A stretch of 64,000 nt of DNA from Saprospiraceae bacterium (GCA_016717145.1 JADKGD010000002.1:1-64000), one strand, 5' to 3'. Counted from the first letter of the stretch, positions 17,886 through 28,768 are shown. The notes: a model not told the origin generated them from the letters alone. Numbers and translations are program-made.

Positions 17886-20800
17886 TTACAGACCACTCGG
17901 ATCAAATTTCCTACCTATACCAAACCACTTAATCGTTCGTTCCTCACCGTATTCCGGCGCTGATATATGAATTAAGTATACTCCACTTGCTACAGGTATA
18001 TCTTTAAAATTTTTCATGTCCCAATCCAAATCCGGAAATACCTGGGTTGTTGATGTTGGTCTGTTACTTCCTGAAAGTATTAATCCCCGTTCATCTCTGT
18101 TGTAACGTTTGATAAAGCTTCCATCTATACTGTAAATGGTAACAATTGCCTTTGCAGGTAAATTGGTTATCTTGATGGTATTCGTAAACTGTGACGTCTC
18201 GTAAGCACTATATGCATAATATGGATTTGGCACCACATTTACATTAGCCAATGCCCCAACATACTCCTCTTTTGTTTTCACGGTATCAGGCTGTGTATTC
18301 CTGAATTCAAACTCATATACAGGTTGATCACCATCAGTCTCACAATCCCTTTCCTTTTCGATATTATATTTTCTTGACTCTCCATATGGATTATTTACCC
18401 TGAGTTTTACTATAAGTTCATTAGGTATCAAGCCTTTTTCCAAAGGTAACATAGGTGCTCCTGTAACTCCTAATGGAAAGGCTACCCAAGTTACTGCCGG
18501 ACCGCCTTTAGCCTTGTTTAATGTGGAAGCGCCTTTCTTTAATTTCGTTTCGAGTGAAGCACATCCATCATATTCCTGCCTTGTGACATAAATATAATGT
18601 TGACCGCCCATAACTAAGCCACTTACATTTCCTGCATTTTCTAAAAATAATTGTGGTGATGGATTGTATATCATATCACCACCTATGGGGTTTTTACCAT
18701 CCAAAAATTCCGTGATTTCATCACCTGAGTAAACACTATTTTCACCAAAGAAAATATTTAACCGCTTACCGGTTTCAACATCAACTGCATATCCAGGAAA
18801 ATAACTAAAGCCGTTGCCACCTATTACCTTTCCATCTGCATCAATCGAGGGAGATTGACGTACCTCAAAATTTTTACTATTGCCAATTGTTGCAAAACCA
18901 GCCTCGATATAATCAGGACTCGCAGTCTCCACAACAATACATTTACTCCATTTCGTTTTATCACTTGTAAATACGATGTCAACATTATTCAGATCTCTGT
19001 ATCGTATCGAATTATTTGTACTATTTGTCATTAGGGCCATGAATTCTCTTGCTGAAGGGCTTAAATATAAAGGTAAATCAATGTCGTCTTCAAATCTGGT
19101 TGACAAGAAAGGTACAAAAAATCCATCTCCCATTTTTGACAATGAAGCAGAAACATCTTCCTTAAAGCTATTTCGCACAAAATCAACAAAATTAAATGAA
19201 ACATTGCCTGTTGCATTTGATTGGACGATACCTCCATCTTGTATGCCGTTAAACCATTTGGTACCTGCCGGGTCTTTGTATTCCAATCTTGCCCCTATAG
19301 CACCGTTATTACCTTTTTTTTCTGTGCCCGGGTCATCTGCATTACTGACCGTTATGGAAAAACCAAAGTTATTTATGATGTATTCCTTAACAAAAGCAAG
19401 TGACCTGTTTTGTAAAAGTACTTTTGGATTTGATTCGTCAGATACATTAGTAAGTTTCCAAACAGCTCCGTTATCAAAAGCACAAGTAGCCCTCGCATAA
19501 TTGAACCCACCTGTAATCTCCAATCTGTATTTGCCATCCTTCATTCTTAACGGATCTACTACTTTGGCGTCAATTGGACCAGCACCCGATTTGTAAAGCA
19601 CTTTACCTCCGTTTGATTTGTTAAGGATTAATTCATACATGGTTTCGTCCATGTCAAGGAACTTACCCGGATTTCCTTCACCAGCTATTCTTGTGACCAA
19701 AGGTCCCACGCCATATAGTGTCTGCAAGTTTTCATACACTATTGGTCTTGGTACTAAAGTATATGCTTTCTTTTCCGGTCCCCCTACATTTCCCCTACCT
19801 TCAAGATAGGCACGTTTTTGTCCTAAACTAGTCAAAAGATCAAAAGGTTTCCAGTTATTATGCGCATATGCCAAAGATAAAAAATGGTACTGTTTATGAT
19901 TTACTAATTTTCTATCTGCTCCGATAGCAAATTGGTCCTCAGTAATGCGGAATGTAGTTCTGATCCCTTTGTCCTCTCCACTTACCTGCCTGGTGGGTGT
20001 CCATACAGGTGGACCAAAAATAGGATCCAAAGGATTTACCTCTCCTGTCCAATTATAAATTTCTCTAATGCCATTTTTAAGATCGACTTGGGCAATAGGT
20101 CTAGCCTTGGAAATATCATCCAATTCCTGTCCTGTAACTGTTGCATTTACCAATTGATAAATCCTGTATCCTTCAAATTTGTATTTATTATCCTCCACCA
20201 TTGGTGCCTGTAAATCAACTTCATCATAACTTTCATTAAAATTATTAGAAGTTGATTCATTTGACAACATGAGAATTAGTTCTCTATCCAATTCTATAGC
20301 GGTAATATCAGGCGCATCCGGTCCATCAGTGATATCAAAACAATTGTCGAATAAAGCCTGGGCTATATCATCTGCAAATTTTAATCGTGTGATGTCCGGG
20401 CAAGGATAAGTAATGTCCGGCACAAAAACTACACCCAAGATCAATTCGTTGGTGGCGCCTGGCTGTAATAATAATGGCCCTGTTGCCTGAAGTGTTCTTC
20501 TGTCACCAAATGGCATACCCACTGAACACATCGACCATCCGGATGACAGATTTGGTTCGCCTGGAAAGGCATACCTTATCGAATCAGTGCTGCCGGGATT
20601 ATATCCGGTTCCTCCGAATGTAAATGGGGTGCCATCTGACCAAAATCCTCTGATATAATTATAAAAACCATCTTCTCTACCCCGCTGAGGATCCTGAGTT
20701 GCAGGCGGAGGAGAACCTATTCCACCGTTTTCAGAATATGTAAATGAAGTCATGCCCAGCTCTACAAGCGTATCTTGCTGACCTGAGTTTTTCTCAGGTT

Positions 20801-22016
20801 CCAATAAAACTTTCACTAACTTTACTACTCCATTTACTTTTACTGTATCACCATTTTCATCAATTACAGGTCTCAAAATTGGAATATTTGTAATGGGATC
20901 TCTTTTAAATACTTTTGGTCCCAATGGGCCCCTAAAATAGTCCATGCCCAAAATAGGAACCGTGGTACCGTAAGTATTTACCCCATTACATGCAGTTCCA
21001 CTTGTTCCGTCCACAGCATCCTGATTATATACATAAGCCAGAGATCTTTGAACATCGCAACCTATATAGTCATCTGCATAACAACCTAAATCCGGGTCAA
21101 TCCACATCGAAAAGTAACAATCAATGATATCTTCAGAAGCTTTATTAATTAATTTATATCTATAGAAGGTCATGTCATTGATCTCATCATTCGTAGCATA
21201 AGCAAAAGACTGCACCTGAACTTCCATCTGAATTTTATTAACTCCTGAAAGGGTTTGTGGTCCTCCGTTGTCATTATAAATCCAAAATACCATCTCATCC
21301 GGAATCAATTCTTTTGCTTCTTTCAAATTGTCCGGTTCACATCCTCTGATGTCTATTAATGGAAAATCACCAAAACAAGGGTCATAAATGTTATCTCCAT
21401 CCTGATCCCAGAAAGCACCTAAAGTCTGATCAGGAAGTGAAAAATTATACTTTTCTCTCCAGTAAGGATTTCCCTGACCCGGCCAGTACCTTACATCGTC
21501 AGGAACTGAATCACACACAATTGGTACACCTGTTTCTATCGATCTGATTAGATTATTGAAGTGTTTTACTACATCAGCACCTTTGACAGAAAAAAATCTG
21601 TCCCAATCCTGACATTGCTGCTGCTCCGTCGTTCCACTAATGTCCAAGGGACCTGCAAAAAAATCAAATCCCAGTGAACGATAAGTAACACCTGACAATT
21701 TAATGTTGCCCGAACGATCCACACCACCTATCCAAACCCCACCTGCAAAGAGTGCCGAAACAGGCAACGTGCCGGGAGCGGGTTTAGGCACAATGTACGC
21801 CGCTTCTGACCAGATATCTCCTCCGGTTAGTAATCTTGCCCTTACATTATTGACTTGCATATCTACCTGCTTGGTGGGTCTGACACATGCAGCCCGCCAT
21901 CCGGTTACATCTGGTATCGGTGCTTTACCATTGGTTACGGGCTCTTTTGCCATAAGATCATTATGACACAAACACAAACCTATTAAAGAGATTAATATAA
22001 CTTTACTGAATTGCAT
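17886..22016 (-). CDS. Very large secreted protein with C-terminal sorting-like domain
   Basis: The 1376-aa protein has a signal peptide ('ILISLIGLCLCHNDLMAK') and a long extracellular body without a domain I can name; it opens with 'GWRAACVRPTKQVDMQVNN' and contains 'FAGGVWIGGVDRSG'. The C-terminal ~110 residues ('NVVPNPYYAYSAYE', 'ATVTIYS'-like 'AIVTIYSIDGS', 'VASGVYLIHISAP') resemble a T9SS sorting domain, though with a longer tail (GRKFDPSGL) than the classical type. It follows the TonB receptor by 33 bp and precedes a PorV-like barrel by 73 bp, so the three likely act together at the outer membrane. Substrate unknown. Confidence 0.78.
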   Translation of the reverse strand: MQFSKVILISLIGLCLCHNDLMAKEPVTNGKAPIPDVTGWRAACVRPTKQVDMQVNNVRARLLTGGDIWSEAAYIVPKPAPGTLPVSALFAGGVWIGGVDRSGNIKLSGVTYRSLGFDFFAGPLDISGTTEQQQCQDWDRFFSVKGADVVKHFNNLIRSIETGVPIVCDSVPDDVRYWPGQGNPYWREKYNFSLPDQTLGAFWDQDGDNIYDPCFGDFPLIDIRGCEPDNLKEAKELIPDEMVFWIYNDNGGPQTLSGVNKIQMEVQVQSFAYATNDEINDMTFYRYKLINKASEDIIDCYFSMWIDPDLGCYADDYIGCDVQRSLAYVYNQDAVDGTSGTACNGVNTYGTTVPILGMDYFRGPLGPKVFKRDPITNIPILRPVIDENGDTVKVNGVVKLVKVLLEPEKNSGQQDTLVELGMTSFTYSENGGIGSPPPATQDPQRGREDGFYNYIRGFWSDGTPFTFGGTGYNPGSTDSIRYAFPGEPNLSSGWSMCSVGMPFGDRRTLQATGPLLLQPGATNELILGVVFVPDITYPCPDITRLKFADDIAQALFDNCFDITDGPDAPDITAIELDRELILMLSNESTSNNFNESYDEVDLQAPMVEDNKYKFEGYRIYQLVNATVTGQELDDISKARPIAQVDLKNGIREIYNWTGEVNPLDPIFGPPVWTPTRQVSGEDKGIRTTFRITEDQFAIGADRKLVNHKQYHFLSLAYAHNNWKPFDLLTSLGQKRAYLEGRGNVGGPEKKAYTLVPRPIVYENLQTLYGVGPLVTRIAGEGNPGKFLDMDETMYELILNKSNGGKVLYKSGAGPIDAKVVDPLRMKDGKYRLEITGGFNYARATCAFDNGAVWKLTNVSDESNPKVLLQNRSLAFVKEYIINNFGFSITVSNADDPGTEKKGNNGAIGARLEYKDPAGTKWFNGIQDGGIVQSNATGNVSFNFVDFVRNSFKEDVSASLSKMGDGFFVPFLSTRFEDDIDLPLYLSPSAREFMALMTNSTNNSIRYRDLNNVDIVFTSDKTKWSKCIVVETASPDYIEAGFATIGNSKNFEVRQSPSIDADGKVIGGNGFSYFPGYAVDVETGKRLNIFFGENSVYSGDEITEFLDGKNPIGGDMIYNPSPQLFLENAGNVSGLVMGGQHYIYVTRQEYDGCASLETKLKKGASTLNKAKGGPAVTWVAFPLGVTGAPMLPLEKGLIPNELIVKLRVNNPYGESRKYNIEKERDCETDGDQPVYEFEFRNTQPDTVKTKEEYVGALANVNVVPNPYYAYSAYETSQFTNTIKITNLPAKAIVTIYSIDGSFIKRYNRDERGLILSGSNRPTSTTQVFPDLDWDMKNFKDIPVASGVYLIHISAPEYGEERTIKWFGIGRKFDPSGL

Positions 22017-22049
22017 GATATATTATTTATTGTTTTTTCAAAAATTAAA

Positions 22050-25000
22050 TTAAAAATCCATAATTACACCTACGTACATTCTTCTTGGCAAGGTGTAATT
22101 GCCTGGGGACAATAGCCTCCATGCGTAAGCATCCCTGAAAGCCTGCAAATCTCTTCCTGTATTCACTACACCATTTTCCCGTTGCTCTCCAAAACTGGAA
22201 GTCAGGAAGCCATCATTTTTAGGATCACTGGAGTATTTGAACAAATCGACAACATTGAGTGTATTCAACACATTTTGCACCCTAAAATAAGCATTAAAAA
22301 AGAGTTTTTTTACTGATGTCTTGCTTAATGAAACAGAAAATCTTTTTTGAATATTCAAATCCATAGTAAAATTCCAAGGAAGTCTTGCACCATTGATTGA
22401 GCCGGCAAATCCGCTACCTCCAAAAGCTTGAGGAATAAGATTTCTACTATAAGGGCCACCGGATACCAAAAATGATGTCAAACTGATACCAAAATCTTCA
22501 AAAATATTAACATTACCAATTTTTGGACCATCATAAGCCTTACCGGATCCATATCTGTAATCCAACACTGCTGTAATCCTATGTCTCTCGTCAAATGAAA
22601 GGGGTATCAAATTTTTAATCGGGCCCCTATTGTTTATTCCATTTGAAGAGTTTGCATCACTACCTGAACCGTCAGCAAACTGCAACGTATAGGTAGCATT
22701 TATTTCAAGATTATTAGTCCTTCTTCTGTCTAACGAAAATGAAAACCCTTTTACAGTACCAAAATCCAGATTATCAAACATTTTATATGTATTCAAAGGG
22801 GCAGCCACATTGGCAAAAACACGCTGCTGTACCAGATCTTTCATTTCCTTATAATATGCTGAAACTTTCATTGCCATTGTTTCTGATACTTTTTGCTGGA
22901 AACCAACTTCATAATCTACTGTTCTGACAGGCTTTAAATTGGGATTATTAAATGATCCACCACCTGGGTTTGTGCGGCTAATATCCTGAAAAAAATAGTA
23001 GTCAAGGGCTGAAGAAAAAGAATTGGAAGGAGGTCTTTGATACAAAACATCATAGTGTGCAAAAAAACCTGCATCATCCGAAATAGGAAAAGAAAAAGCC
23101 AGTCTTGGCATCAGATTTACCTGAGGCTTATAATCAACAAAAGCAGTATTCGGGTCAAAACCTGGTGTCTGAATATTGAGGACTCTGCCTTGTGTTCTAC
23201 CTGCATAAGAAGGATATACCAATCCCCCCTGATAAATAACATTACCCCCCGAAACAGCTGTTCCATTTGGTTGAAACCATTGATCTCCTTTACGGAAAGC
23301 CACCAAATCGTCAGAATCGTCAGATTTAACATATACTTTATAATCATCTGCAACAGATGATGGCTGTTCTCTCACTGTCCTCGAATAAAAATCTTTAGCT
23401 GTTTCAATTTCATACAAAGCATAAGGATCTCTTTGTACCTTTGTATTTGCATCAAAATAGTCTACCCTGAGTCCCAATCTGAAAATGATATCTTTGTAAG
23501 AAAATTTATCCTGAACAAAGACTGCCCCATAAATTGGTTGCTGAGGTGCTACAACAAATGATCTCCTCCCGGAAGCATCTTTGCTGGTAAAAAAATCTTC
23601 AAATCTTACATCTGACCCTAACTTATTACCCAGGTAATCGTATCCACTGTAGTCAATCAAACCCTGCTGATTGTTTAATTCGCTGGCTGAGAACATATCT
23701 AATCTCAGTTTGGAAGGATCAACATCCCACACATTGACATAGTCATTATCTGTTTTTCCTGTCAACTCACGAACACTTCTGTAAAATTTATTTTCAGAAT
23801 TTATATCCAGTTTAGTTTGATATATATTTACTGTTTCTGTGATACTCCCACCAGGAAATACAGTAGTTATCATAGTGTCCCCAAGAATATTTAACGTATC
23901 CAATCCTATGATATGATTGTTTGTAAGCTGTTCGGCTGTCCGCCAAAGTTGGAAAGGATTTAAGGACCAGTTCCTATTGATACTTTGTTCATAGATCATT
24001 CCAAACTGAATATTATGTCTTCCCTTCTCAGATCCACCAGGTAAAAAATCAAAACCAGTGACCAGATTCAAGGAATATAAATCATTATCGCTTTTATCAA
24101 ATTGGTTGTACACCTGACCCACGTTGGCAAAAAGATCACTCCATGCTGAGTTTACATTTTGATTTAACAAGCCATTAATGGCGATCCCATTGATGGCATT
24201 ATAAGAAGCCAAAACCGGGTTAACATTCGGATCAATTAATGTTGTTTCACCCAACACTTCTCTATAACCAAACATCGTAAGTGGACCATTTTGATCTAAA
24301 CGACCAAAGGTCTTAACCCAATCTCTGGATGTCTTCCCAAAATAACCATAATTAAATAACCTGTCCTCATGTCTGAAATCTTCTGATCTGGTGGTAGCTT
24401 TCTGGTAGCCTAATGTAATTGTATAGGATACATTTCTCAAATTACTACTTGATTTAGTAGCATTGTCCCCATCTTGGGTGGCACCTTGTTTACCAAGTTT
24501 ATGTGTAAACCTGAAATTTCCTCTGTAGGTATTTGAGTATTGATATGGGTTATTTATCCAATTTAACAATGCCCATGATGCACCTGAACCTTCTACACCA
24601 GAACTTCCTGCCGTAAACCTATTGGTTTTGTCATTATAATTTCCCGACAATTGGATGTCAATATTATCAGACAATTTAAAATCCAGTCTTCCTGTAAGAT
24701 CCAAATCTACATTTTGGTCATTTGGCCTTGCCTTAAATGTTTTGCCCAGATCAGCAGATTTAATCAATTCGAGAGAAGGAAATCTTGTATCGCCGATATT
24801 ATATGTTGGGGCTTTTTCCAATTGTTCAATAAGTGATTTAGGTGCACGATATACTCCAATAGCTGAAGGCGTATTATCGGCGACATCTCTGTACTGGCCT
24901 GAAAAGCGATATCCAAGTATTGATTGTTTTTTTGAATTTCTTAAAATAGGACCGGAAATATTACCACTGATAAGATTGTAACCATATCCATCTACAGATT

Positions 25001-25706
25001 TCTCTAATTCCAAACTACCACTATGTTGGTTTGATGGACCTCTTGAAGTTAATGAGATAATTCCTCCTGTAACATCTCCGTATCTGGCTTCTATACCACC
25101 TATAACGACTTGAAGCTGTTCTATCTCGGATTGTGGAATTAAATTTCCGGATACACGAACGCCATCCAGAAAATATACTGTTTCATTTGACCGTGATCCT
25201 CTCACAGAGATATCACCACCATCCCGTGATGAAATACCGGCTGACGTTGCAGCGATGGCATTCACGTTTTTTGTAGGAAGTGCACGAATTTTTTCTGCTG
25301 TCACAGTATTTCCCTGGGTTGTATTGTCAAACTCAATAAGCGGAATTTTATAGGCCTTGATCTCAATTCCCAAATCAATTAAAATGGCATCATCCGAAAG
25401 TGTAAAATTCACTCTGTTTGTTTTACCGGCTTTCATGACAATACCTGTCAACCTTTGTGTGGCATAACCAACATAACTGGCCTCCATATCGTAGGTTCCC
25501 GGCTGGATATTAGATATAAAAAAATTGCCATCCAAATCGGTTTCAGTTCCGGTAATAATAACTCCACCCCTGAATAATGCAACTGTTCCGAATAAAATCG
25601 GTTCATTGGTTTTGCCATCAATAACTTTGCCCTCGATGGTTGTTTGGGCAATCGTTCCTGACCATACCACCAGAAAAAATCCAACTAAAAGTAATAATCT
25701 ATTCAT
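22050..25706 (-). CDS. TonB-dependent outer-membrane receptor with N-terminal carboxypeptidase-like domain
   Basis: The 1218-aa protein starts with a signal peptide, then a carboxypeptidase-regulatory-like beta-sandwich ('TIEGKVIDGKTNEPILFGTV', about 22-110), a plug domain ('GNTVTAEKIRALPTKNVNAIAATSAGISSRDGGDISVRGSRSNE' in parts, about 130-240) and a long beta-barrel ending in 'RRMYVGVIMDF' with terminal Phe. It transports a bulky ligand using the TonB-ExbBD system. No SusD-like lipoprotein follows, so this is not a classic SusCD pair. The next genes are a giant secreted protein and a PorV-like barrel. First gene of the operon. Confidence 0.9.
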   Translation of the reverse strand: MNRLLLLVGFFLVVWSGTIAQTTIEGKVIDGKTNEPILFGTVALFRGGVIITGTETDLDGNFFISNIQPGTYDMEASYVGYATQRLTGIVMKAGKTNRVNFTLSDDAILIDLGIEIKAYKIPLIEFDNTTQGNTVTAEKIRALPTKNVNAIAATSAGISSRDGGDISVRGSRSNETVYFLDGVRVSGNLIPQSEIEQLQVVIGGIEARYGDVTGGIISLTSRGPSNQHSGSLELEKSVDGYGYNLISGNISGPILRNSKKQSILGYRFSGQYRDVADNTPSAIGVYRAPKSLIEQLEKAPTYNIGDTRFPSLELIKSADLGKTFKARPNDQNVDLDLTGRLDFKLSDNIDIQLSGNYNDKTNRFTAGSSGVEGSGASWALLNWINNPYQYSNTYRGNFRFTHKLGKQGATQDGDNATKSSSNLRNVSYTITLGYQKATTRSEDFRHEDRLFNYGYFGKTSRDWVKTFGRLDQNGPLTMFGYREVLGETTLIDPNVNPVLASYNAINGIAINGLLNQNVNSAWSDLFANVGQVYNQFDKSDNDLYSLNLVTGFDFLPGGSEKGRHNIQFGMIYEQSINRNWSLNPFQLWRTAEQLTNNHIIGLDTLNILGDTMITTVFPGGSITETVNIYQTKLDINSENKFYRSVRELTGKTDNDYVNVWDVDPSKLRLDMFSASELNNQQGLIDYSGYDYLGNKLGSDVRFEDFFTSKDASGRRSFVVAPQQPIYGAVFVQDKFSYKDIIFRLGLRVDYFDANTKVQRDPYALYEIETAKDFYSRTVREQPSSVADDYKVYVKSDDSDDLVAFRKGDQWFQPNGTAVSGGNVIYQGGLVYPSYAGRTQGRVLNIQTPGFDPNTAFVDYKPQVNLMPRLAFSFPISDDAGFFAHYDVLYQRPPSNSFSSALDYYFFQDISRTNPGGGSFNNPNLKPVRTVDYEVGFQQKVSETMAMKVSAYYKEMKDLVQQRVFANVAAPLNTYKMFDNLDFGTVKGFSFSLDRRRTNNLEINATYTLQFADGSGSDANSSNGINNRGPIKNLIPLSFDERHRITAVLDYRYGSGKAYDGPKIGNVNIFEDFGISLTSFLVSGGPYSRNLIPQAFGGSGFAGSINGARLPWNFTMDLNIQKRFSVSLSKTSVKKLFFNAYFRVQNVLNTLNVVDLFKYSSDPKNDGFLTSSFGEQRENGVVNTGRDLQAFRDAYAWRLLSPGNYTLPRRMYVGVIMDF

Positions 25707-25802
25707 GCTCTGAATTTTTGATTATGTTAAAAATATCTTAAAAGTCCGCAATGTTAATGAAACTTAAAGGTTTTCCAAAATTTTTAAAATAAATATGTTC
25801 AA

Positions 25803-26768
25803 TTATGTATTCTTAGTTACAGTTTTAAGCATTTTACTTCGAATAATTTTGTCCAACAATACACTAGCTATCAATTTTAGGGACTCATGTGTCCATCCGG
25901 CGATATGTGGAGAAAGAACTACCTGATCCATTTTAAACAAAGTTTGATACATCTGCATTTCCTGTTCAGTGTAGGTCTCCGGTTTTTCGTTTTCAAACAC
26001 ATCCATACAGGCTCCTGATATCTTACCTTTTTGCAAACCACCAATCAAAGCTATGGTATCAACTATTTGCCCTCTTGAAGTATTTGATATTATCACACCA
26101 TCTTTACAACATGATATAAAATCAACATCAACCAAATATCTGGTTTCTTCTGTCAAAGGTAGATGTAAAGAAATAATGTCGGATGTTTCTAATAATTCCG
26201 CTTGTTTTACCTTTTTGACAAAACGAAAAGAAGCCGGATATCGCACCCTATACTTGTCATAAGTTATTACATTTAGTCCCCATGACGACAGTTTTGAAGC
26301 GAATGTTGAACCAGTATGCCCAAAACCAATGATACCTATTGTCTTTCCTTTCAATTCAAATCCTCTGTTTTTTTCTCTATCCCAATGTAAATTTCGGACT
26401 TCGCGATCCGACCTGATTAAGTTATTAGTCAAAGCCAAAATCATGGCTAATTCATGTTCAGCTACTGCATTTCTATTGCCTTCAGGTGAGTTGTATACTT
26501 TTATTTTTTTCTTTTTAGCATAAGAAACATCAATAATCTCCAGTCCGGACCCAAGTCTACCAATAAATTTAAGTTTATGACCAAGATCAATTCGGTGTTT
26601 ATTCATTATAATTTTACTGTTTATAATGATGCCTTCATATTGTCCGATAATGCTATCAAGTATGGCATTATCAACAGTAGTATCGTACGTTACTTCATAC
26701 CCTGAGGCTCGTAAACCGTCGGGCAACAAGTGATGAACTTTATCCGTAATGAGAATTTTGTCTGGCAT
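25803..26768 (-). CDS. D-2-hydroxyacid dehydrogenase (phosphoglycerate dehydrogenase-like)
   Basis: The 321-aa protein has the NAD-binding loop 'GIIGFGHTGS', the catalytic-site patterns 'SNTSRGQIVDT' (Arg), 'DVFENEKPE' (Glu) and 'LSPHIAGWTHES' (His), typical of D-2-hydroxyacid dehydrogenases. SerA-type enzymes oxidise 3-phosphoglycerate in serine synthesis, but no ACT domain is present and no serine genes are adjacent, so the substrate stays open. Cytoplasmic. It stands alone, with about 450 bp of non-coding DNA upstream. Confidence 0.85.
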   Translation of the reverse strand: MPDKILITDKVHHLLPDGLRASGYEVTYDTTVDNAILDSIIGQYEGIIINSKIIMNKHRIDLGHKLKFIGRLGSGLEIIDVSYAKKKKIKVYNSPEGNRNAVAEHELAMILALTNNLIRSDREVRNLHWDREKNRGFELKGKTIGIIGFGHTGSTFASKLSSWGLNVITYDKYRVRYPASFRFVKKVKQAELLETSDIISLHLPLTEETRYLVDVDFISCCKDGVIISNTSRGQIVDTIALIGGLQKGKISGACMDVFENEKPETYTEQEMQMYQTLFKMDQVVLSPHIAGWTHESLKLIASVLLDKIIRSKMLKTVTKNT

Positions 26769-27225
26769 TAAGTTTTTGATTATATGGTATTCAGTACATT
26801 CAACACTAAAGTGCTATTTTAATAACATTACATTCTAATCGGGTTTATACTAGCCCCGAAAAAAAATCACTTTAATTTTATAATGCTCAAATGTAAAAAG
26901 TAAACCACAAAATACGTAAATATTATTTTGTTGATTTTTAACATTCAGACTAAGGCATCATAAATATAAAAAGGTAAAAGTAAAATTTTGATTTCTAAAA
27001 TGGCAAAATATTACATACAAAACTTGTATTTAATCAGATTAATATGATGAATTTTTTATGCGGACAATTGAGTTACTCCAGCTTGAATCGTCTTGGTATA
27101 ATGGTGCAACCAATCAAATAGTTCTGATGTTTATGGTTAGAGATGCGATTAAAATAGCGCTAAGTGATGATGATGAGATTATATTTTTAGATATTTGCGT
27201 TTTTACTAAACATAAATTTTTTGGA
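26769..27225. other. Non-coding stretch between divergent genes
   Basis: Very AT-rich. An open frame runs through 27058-27225 into panD but has no family resemblance and is probably not translated. A small inverted repeat, TCGGG...CCCGA, lies near 26838-26860 with an A-run to its right. No RNA gene or well-formed promoter was recognised. Confidence 0.5.
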
Positions 27226-27573
27226 ATGTTATTACATATTCATAAATCAAAAATACACAGGGCTAAAGTTACTGAAGCCAACCTGAATTATGTTGGATCC
27301 ATCACCATTGATGAAGACCTAATGGATGCGGCTACCTTATATGAAGGCGAAAAAGTTCAGGTCGTAAATAACAATAATGGAGAACGATTTGAAACCTATG
27401 TTATAAAAGGTGAAAGGGGGTCAGGTATGATTTGTCTTAATGGTGCAGCTGCACGAAGAGCTGTAGTCGGTGATGTGGTCATTATTATAAGTTATGCACT
27501 TATGACGCCGGAAGAAGCCAGGGTATACAAAGCCGTTGCTGTCTTCCCTGATGAAAACAATAAATTAAAGTAA
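27226..27573 (+). CDS. panD: Aspartate 1-decarboxylase
   Basis: Starting at the ATG at 27226 gives a 115-aa protein, the normal PanD length, and puts the self-cleavage pair Gly24-Ser25 in 'NYVGSITID' at the usual place; Ser25 becomes the pyruvoyl cofactor. 'KIHRAKVT' near the start, 'GERGSG' and 'NGAAARRAVVGD' are conserved PanD segments. The enzyme makes beta-alanine for pantothenate and CoA synthesis. No other pan gene is nearby. The open frame extends 56 codons further upstream, but that part looks non-coding. Confidence 0.94.
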   Translation: MLLHIHKSKIHRAKVTEANLNYVGSITIDEDLMDAATLYEGEKVQVVNNNNGERFETYVIKGERGSGMICLNGAAARRAVVGDVVIIISYALMTPEEARVYKAVAVFPDENNKLK

Positions 27574-27718
27574 GAGCGAAAACTTTAATATATTACAATT
27601 TTATAGCCTGATGGGAAATAAGGATGCCCTCAATGTCGAGTATATCCATTTAAAATGTTCCTGAGTTTTTAATTCGCTGCCTATTATCAGACCTCTTTTA
27701 TGGCACATACCATTTCAT

Positions 27719-28768
27719 ATGCAAAAACATCTCAGCAAGTTAGCTAAAGTTAGTCTATTTTTTGGAATAGGAATTATTATACTTTACCTCGTTTATCAAA
27801 GACAGAATGTGGCTTTTCAAGCAGATTGTTCCATTAAAGGAATTCCGGAATCTGAATGTAGTCTTTTAGGAAAAGTTTTACATGACATCAGTGGCGCAAA
27901 TTATCTATGGGTAGTAGTGACAATGATATTATTTATGATCACTAATGTTTTCCGCGCCTTACGATGGAAGATGATGTTTGAAGCGCTTGGCTACAAACCC
28001 AGATTTATAAATCTTATTGGGACTATAATGATAAATTATCTTGCAAATCTGGGCATTCCCAGATCGGGTGAAGTCATCAGAGCAGGTCTTATTTCACAAT
28101 ATGAAGACATTCCGGTGGAGCAAGCTTTAGGCACTATATTTACAGATAGAATATTTGATGTATTAATGTTGTTGATTGTGATTGGTTTGGCAATGTTATT
28201 TGGTGGCAGTGACTTCCTGGCTTACTTGGAACAAAATATTAATCCGGGATTAAAATTTGGTGCAATAATAAATAACCCTTTACTCATTGTTTTCATAATC
28301 GTTGCTCTGTTGTCAGGAATATACTTATTGTATATTAGCCGCAACAAAATGAAAAATTCTACTTTTGGTAAAAAAATATATGGGTTGATAACCGGATTTT
28401 CAGATGGCGTACAAAGTGTAAAAAATGTATCCAGCGTGCCTCTTTTTTTGTTTTACACCTTAAGTATATGGGTCATTTACTACCTAATGATGTATTTTGC
28501 ATTTTTTGCTTTCGCCCCAACTGCTCATCTCGGCCCTATCGCCGGATTGGTCATCTTTGTTTTTGGCAGTCTGGGTATTTTGATCCCAACTCCTGGAGGA
28601 ATGGGTAGCTATCATTACCTGGTGGGTGAAGCACTGGCTATGTATGGCATCAATGGATCAGATGCATTTTCCTTTGCGAATATTGTCTTCTTTTCAATTC
28701 AGATTTTTATAAATATAGTATTTGGTATTATTTCATTAATTGGTTTACCAATAATAAATAAAAAGTAA
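27719..28768 (+). CDS. Flippase-like integral membrane protein (lysylphosphatidylglycerol synthase TM family, UPF0104)
   Basis: The 349-aa protein has about seven or eight membrane segments and the family motifs 'NYLANLGIPRSGEVIRAG', 'FTDRIFDVLMLL' and 'LIPTPGGMGSYHY'. Members are thought to move lipids or polyprenyl-linked molecules across the inner membrane; no substrate is known for this one. Its stop overlaps the start of the heptose-phosphate adenylyltransferase gene (TAATG), implying translational coupling and perhaps a shared role in envelope synthesis. Confidence 0.85.
   Translation: MQKHLSKLAKVSLFFGIGIIILYLVYQRQNVAFQADCSIKGIPESECSLLGKVLHDISGANYLWVVVTMILFMITNVFRALRWKMMFEALGYKPRFINLIGTIMINYLANLGIPRSGEVIRAGLISQYEDIPVEQALGTIFTDRIFDVLMLLIVIGLAMLFGGSDFLAYLEQNINPGLKFGAIINNPLLIVFIIVALLSGIYLLYISRNKMKNSTFGKKIYGLITGFSDGVQSVKNVSSVPLFLFYTLSIWVIYYLMMYFAFFAFAPTAHLGPIAGLVIFVFGSLGILIPTPGGMGSYHYLVGEALAMYGINGSDAFSFANIVFFSIQIFINIVFGIISLIGLPIINKK

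Noticed and set aside
26838..26875. TCGGG...CCCGA hairpin with A-run as a terminator
   Set aside because: No gene ends near it on a strand where a T-run would follow the stem; it lies upstream of the dehydrogenase gene.
27058..27225. N-terminal extension of panD by 56 codons
   Set aside because: PanD is normally about 115-125 aa and its Gly24-Ser25 site is in place from the ATG at 27226; the extension has no family resemblance.
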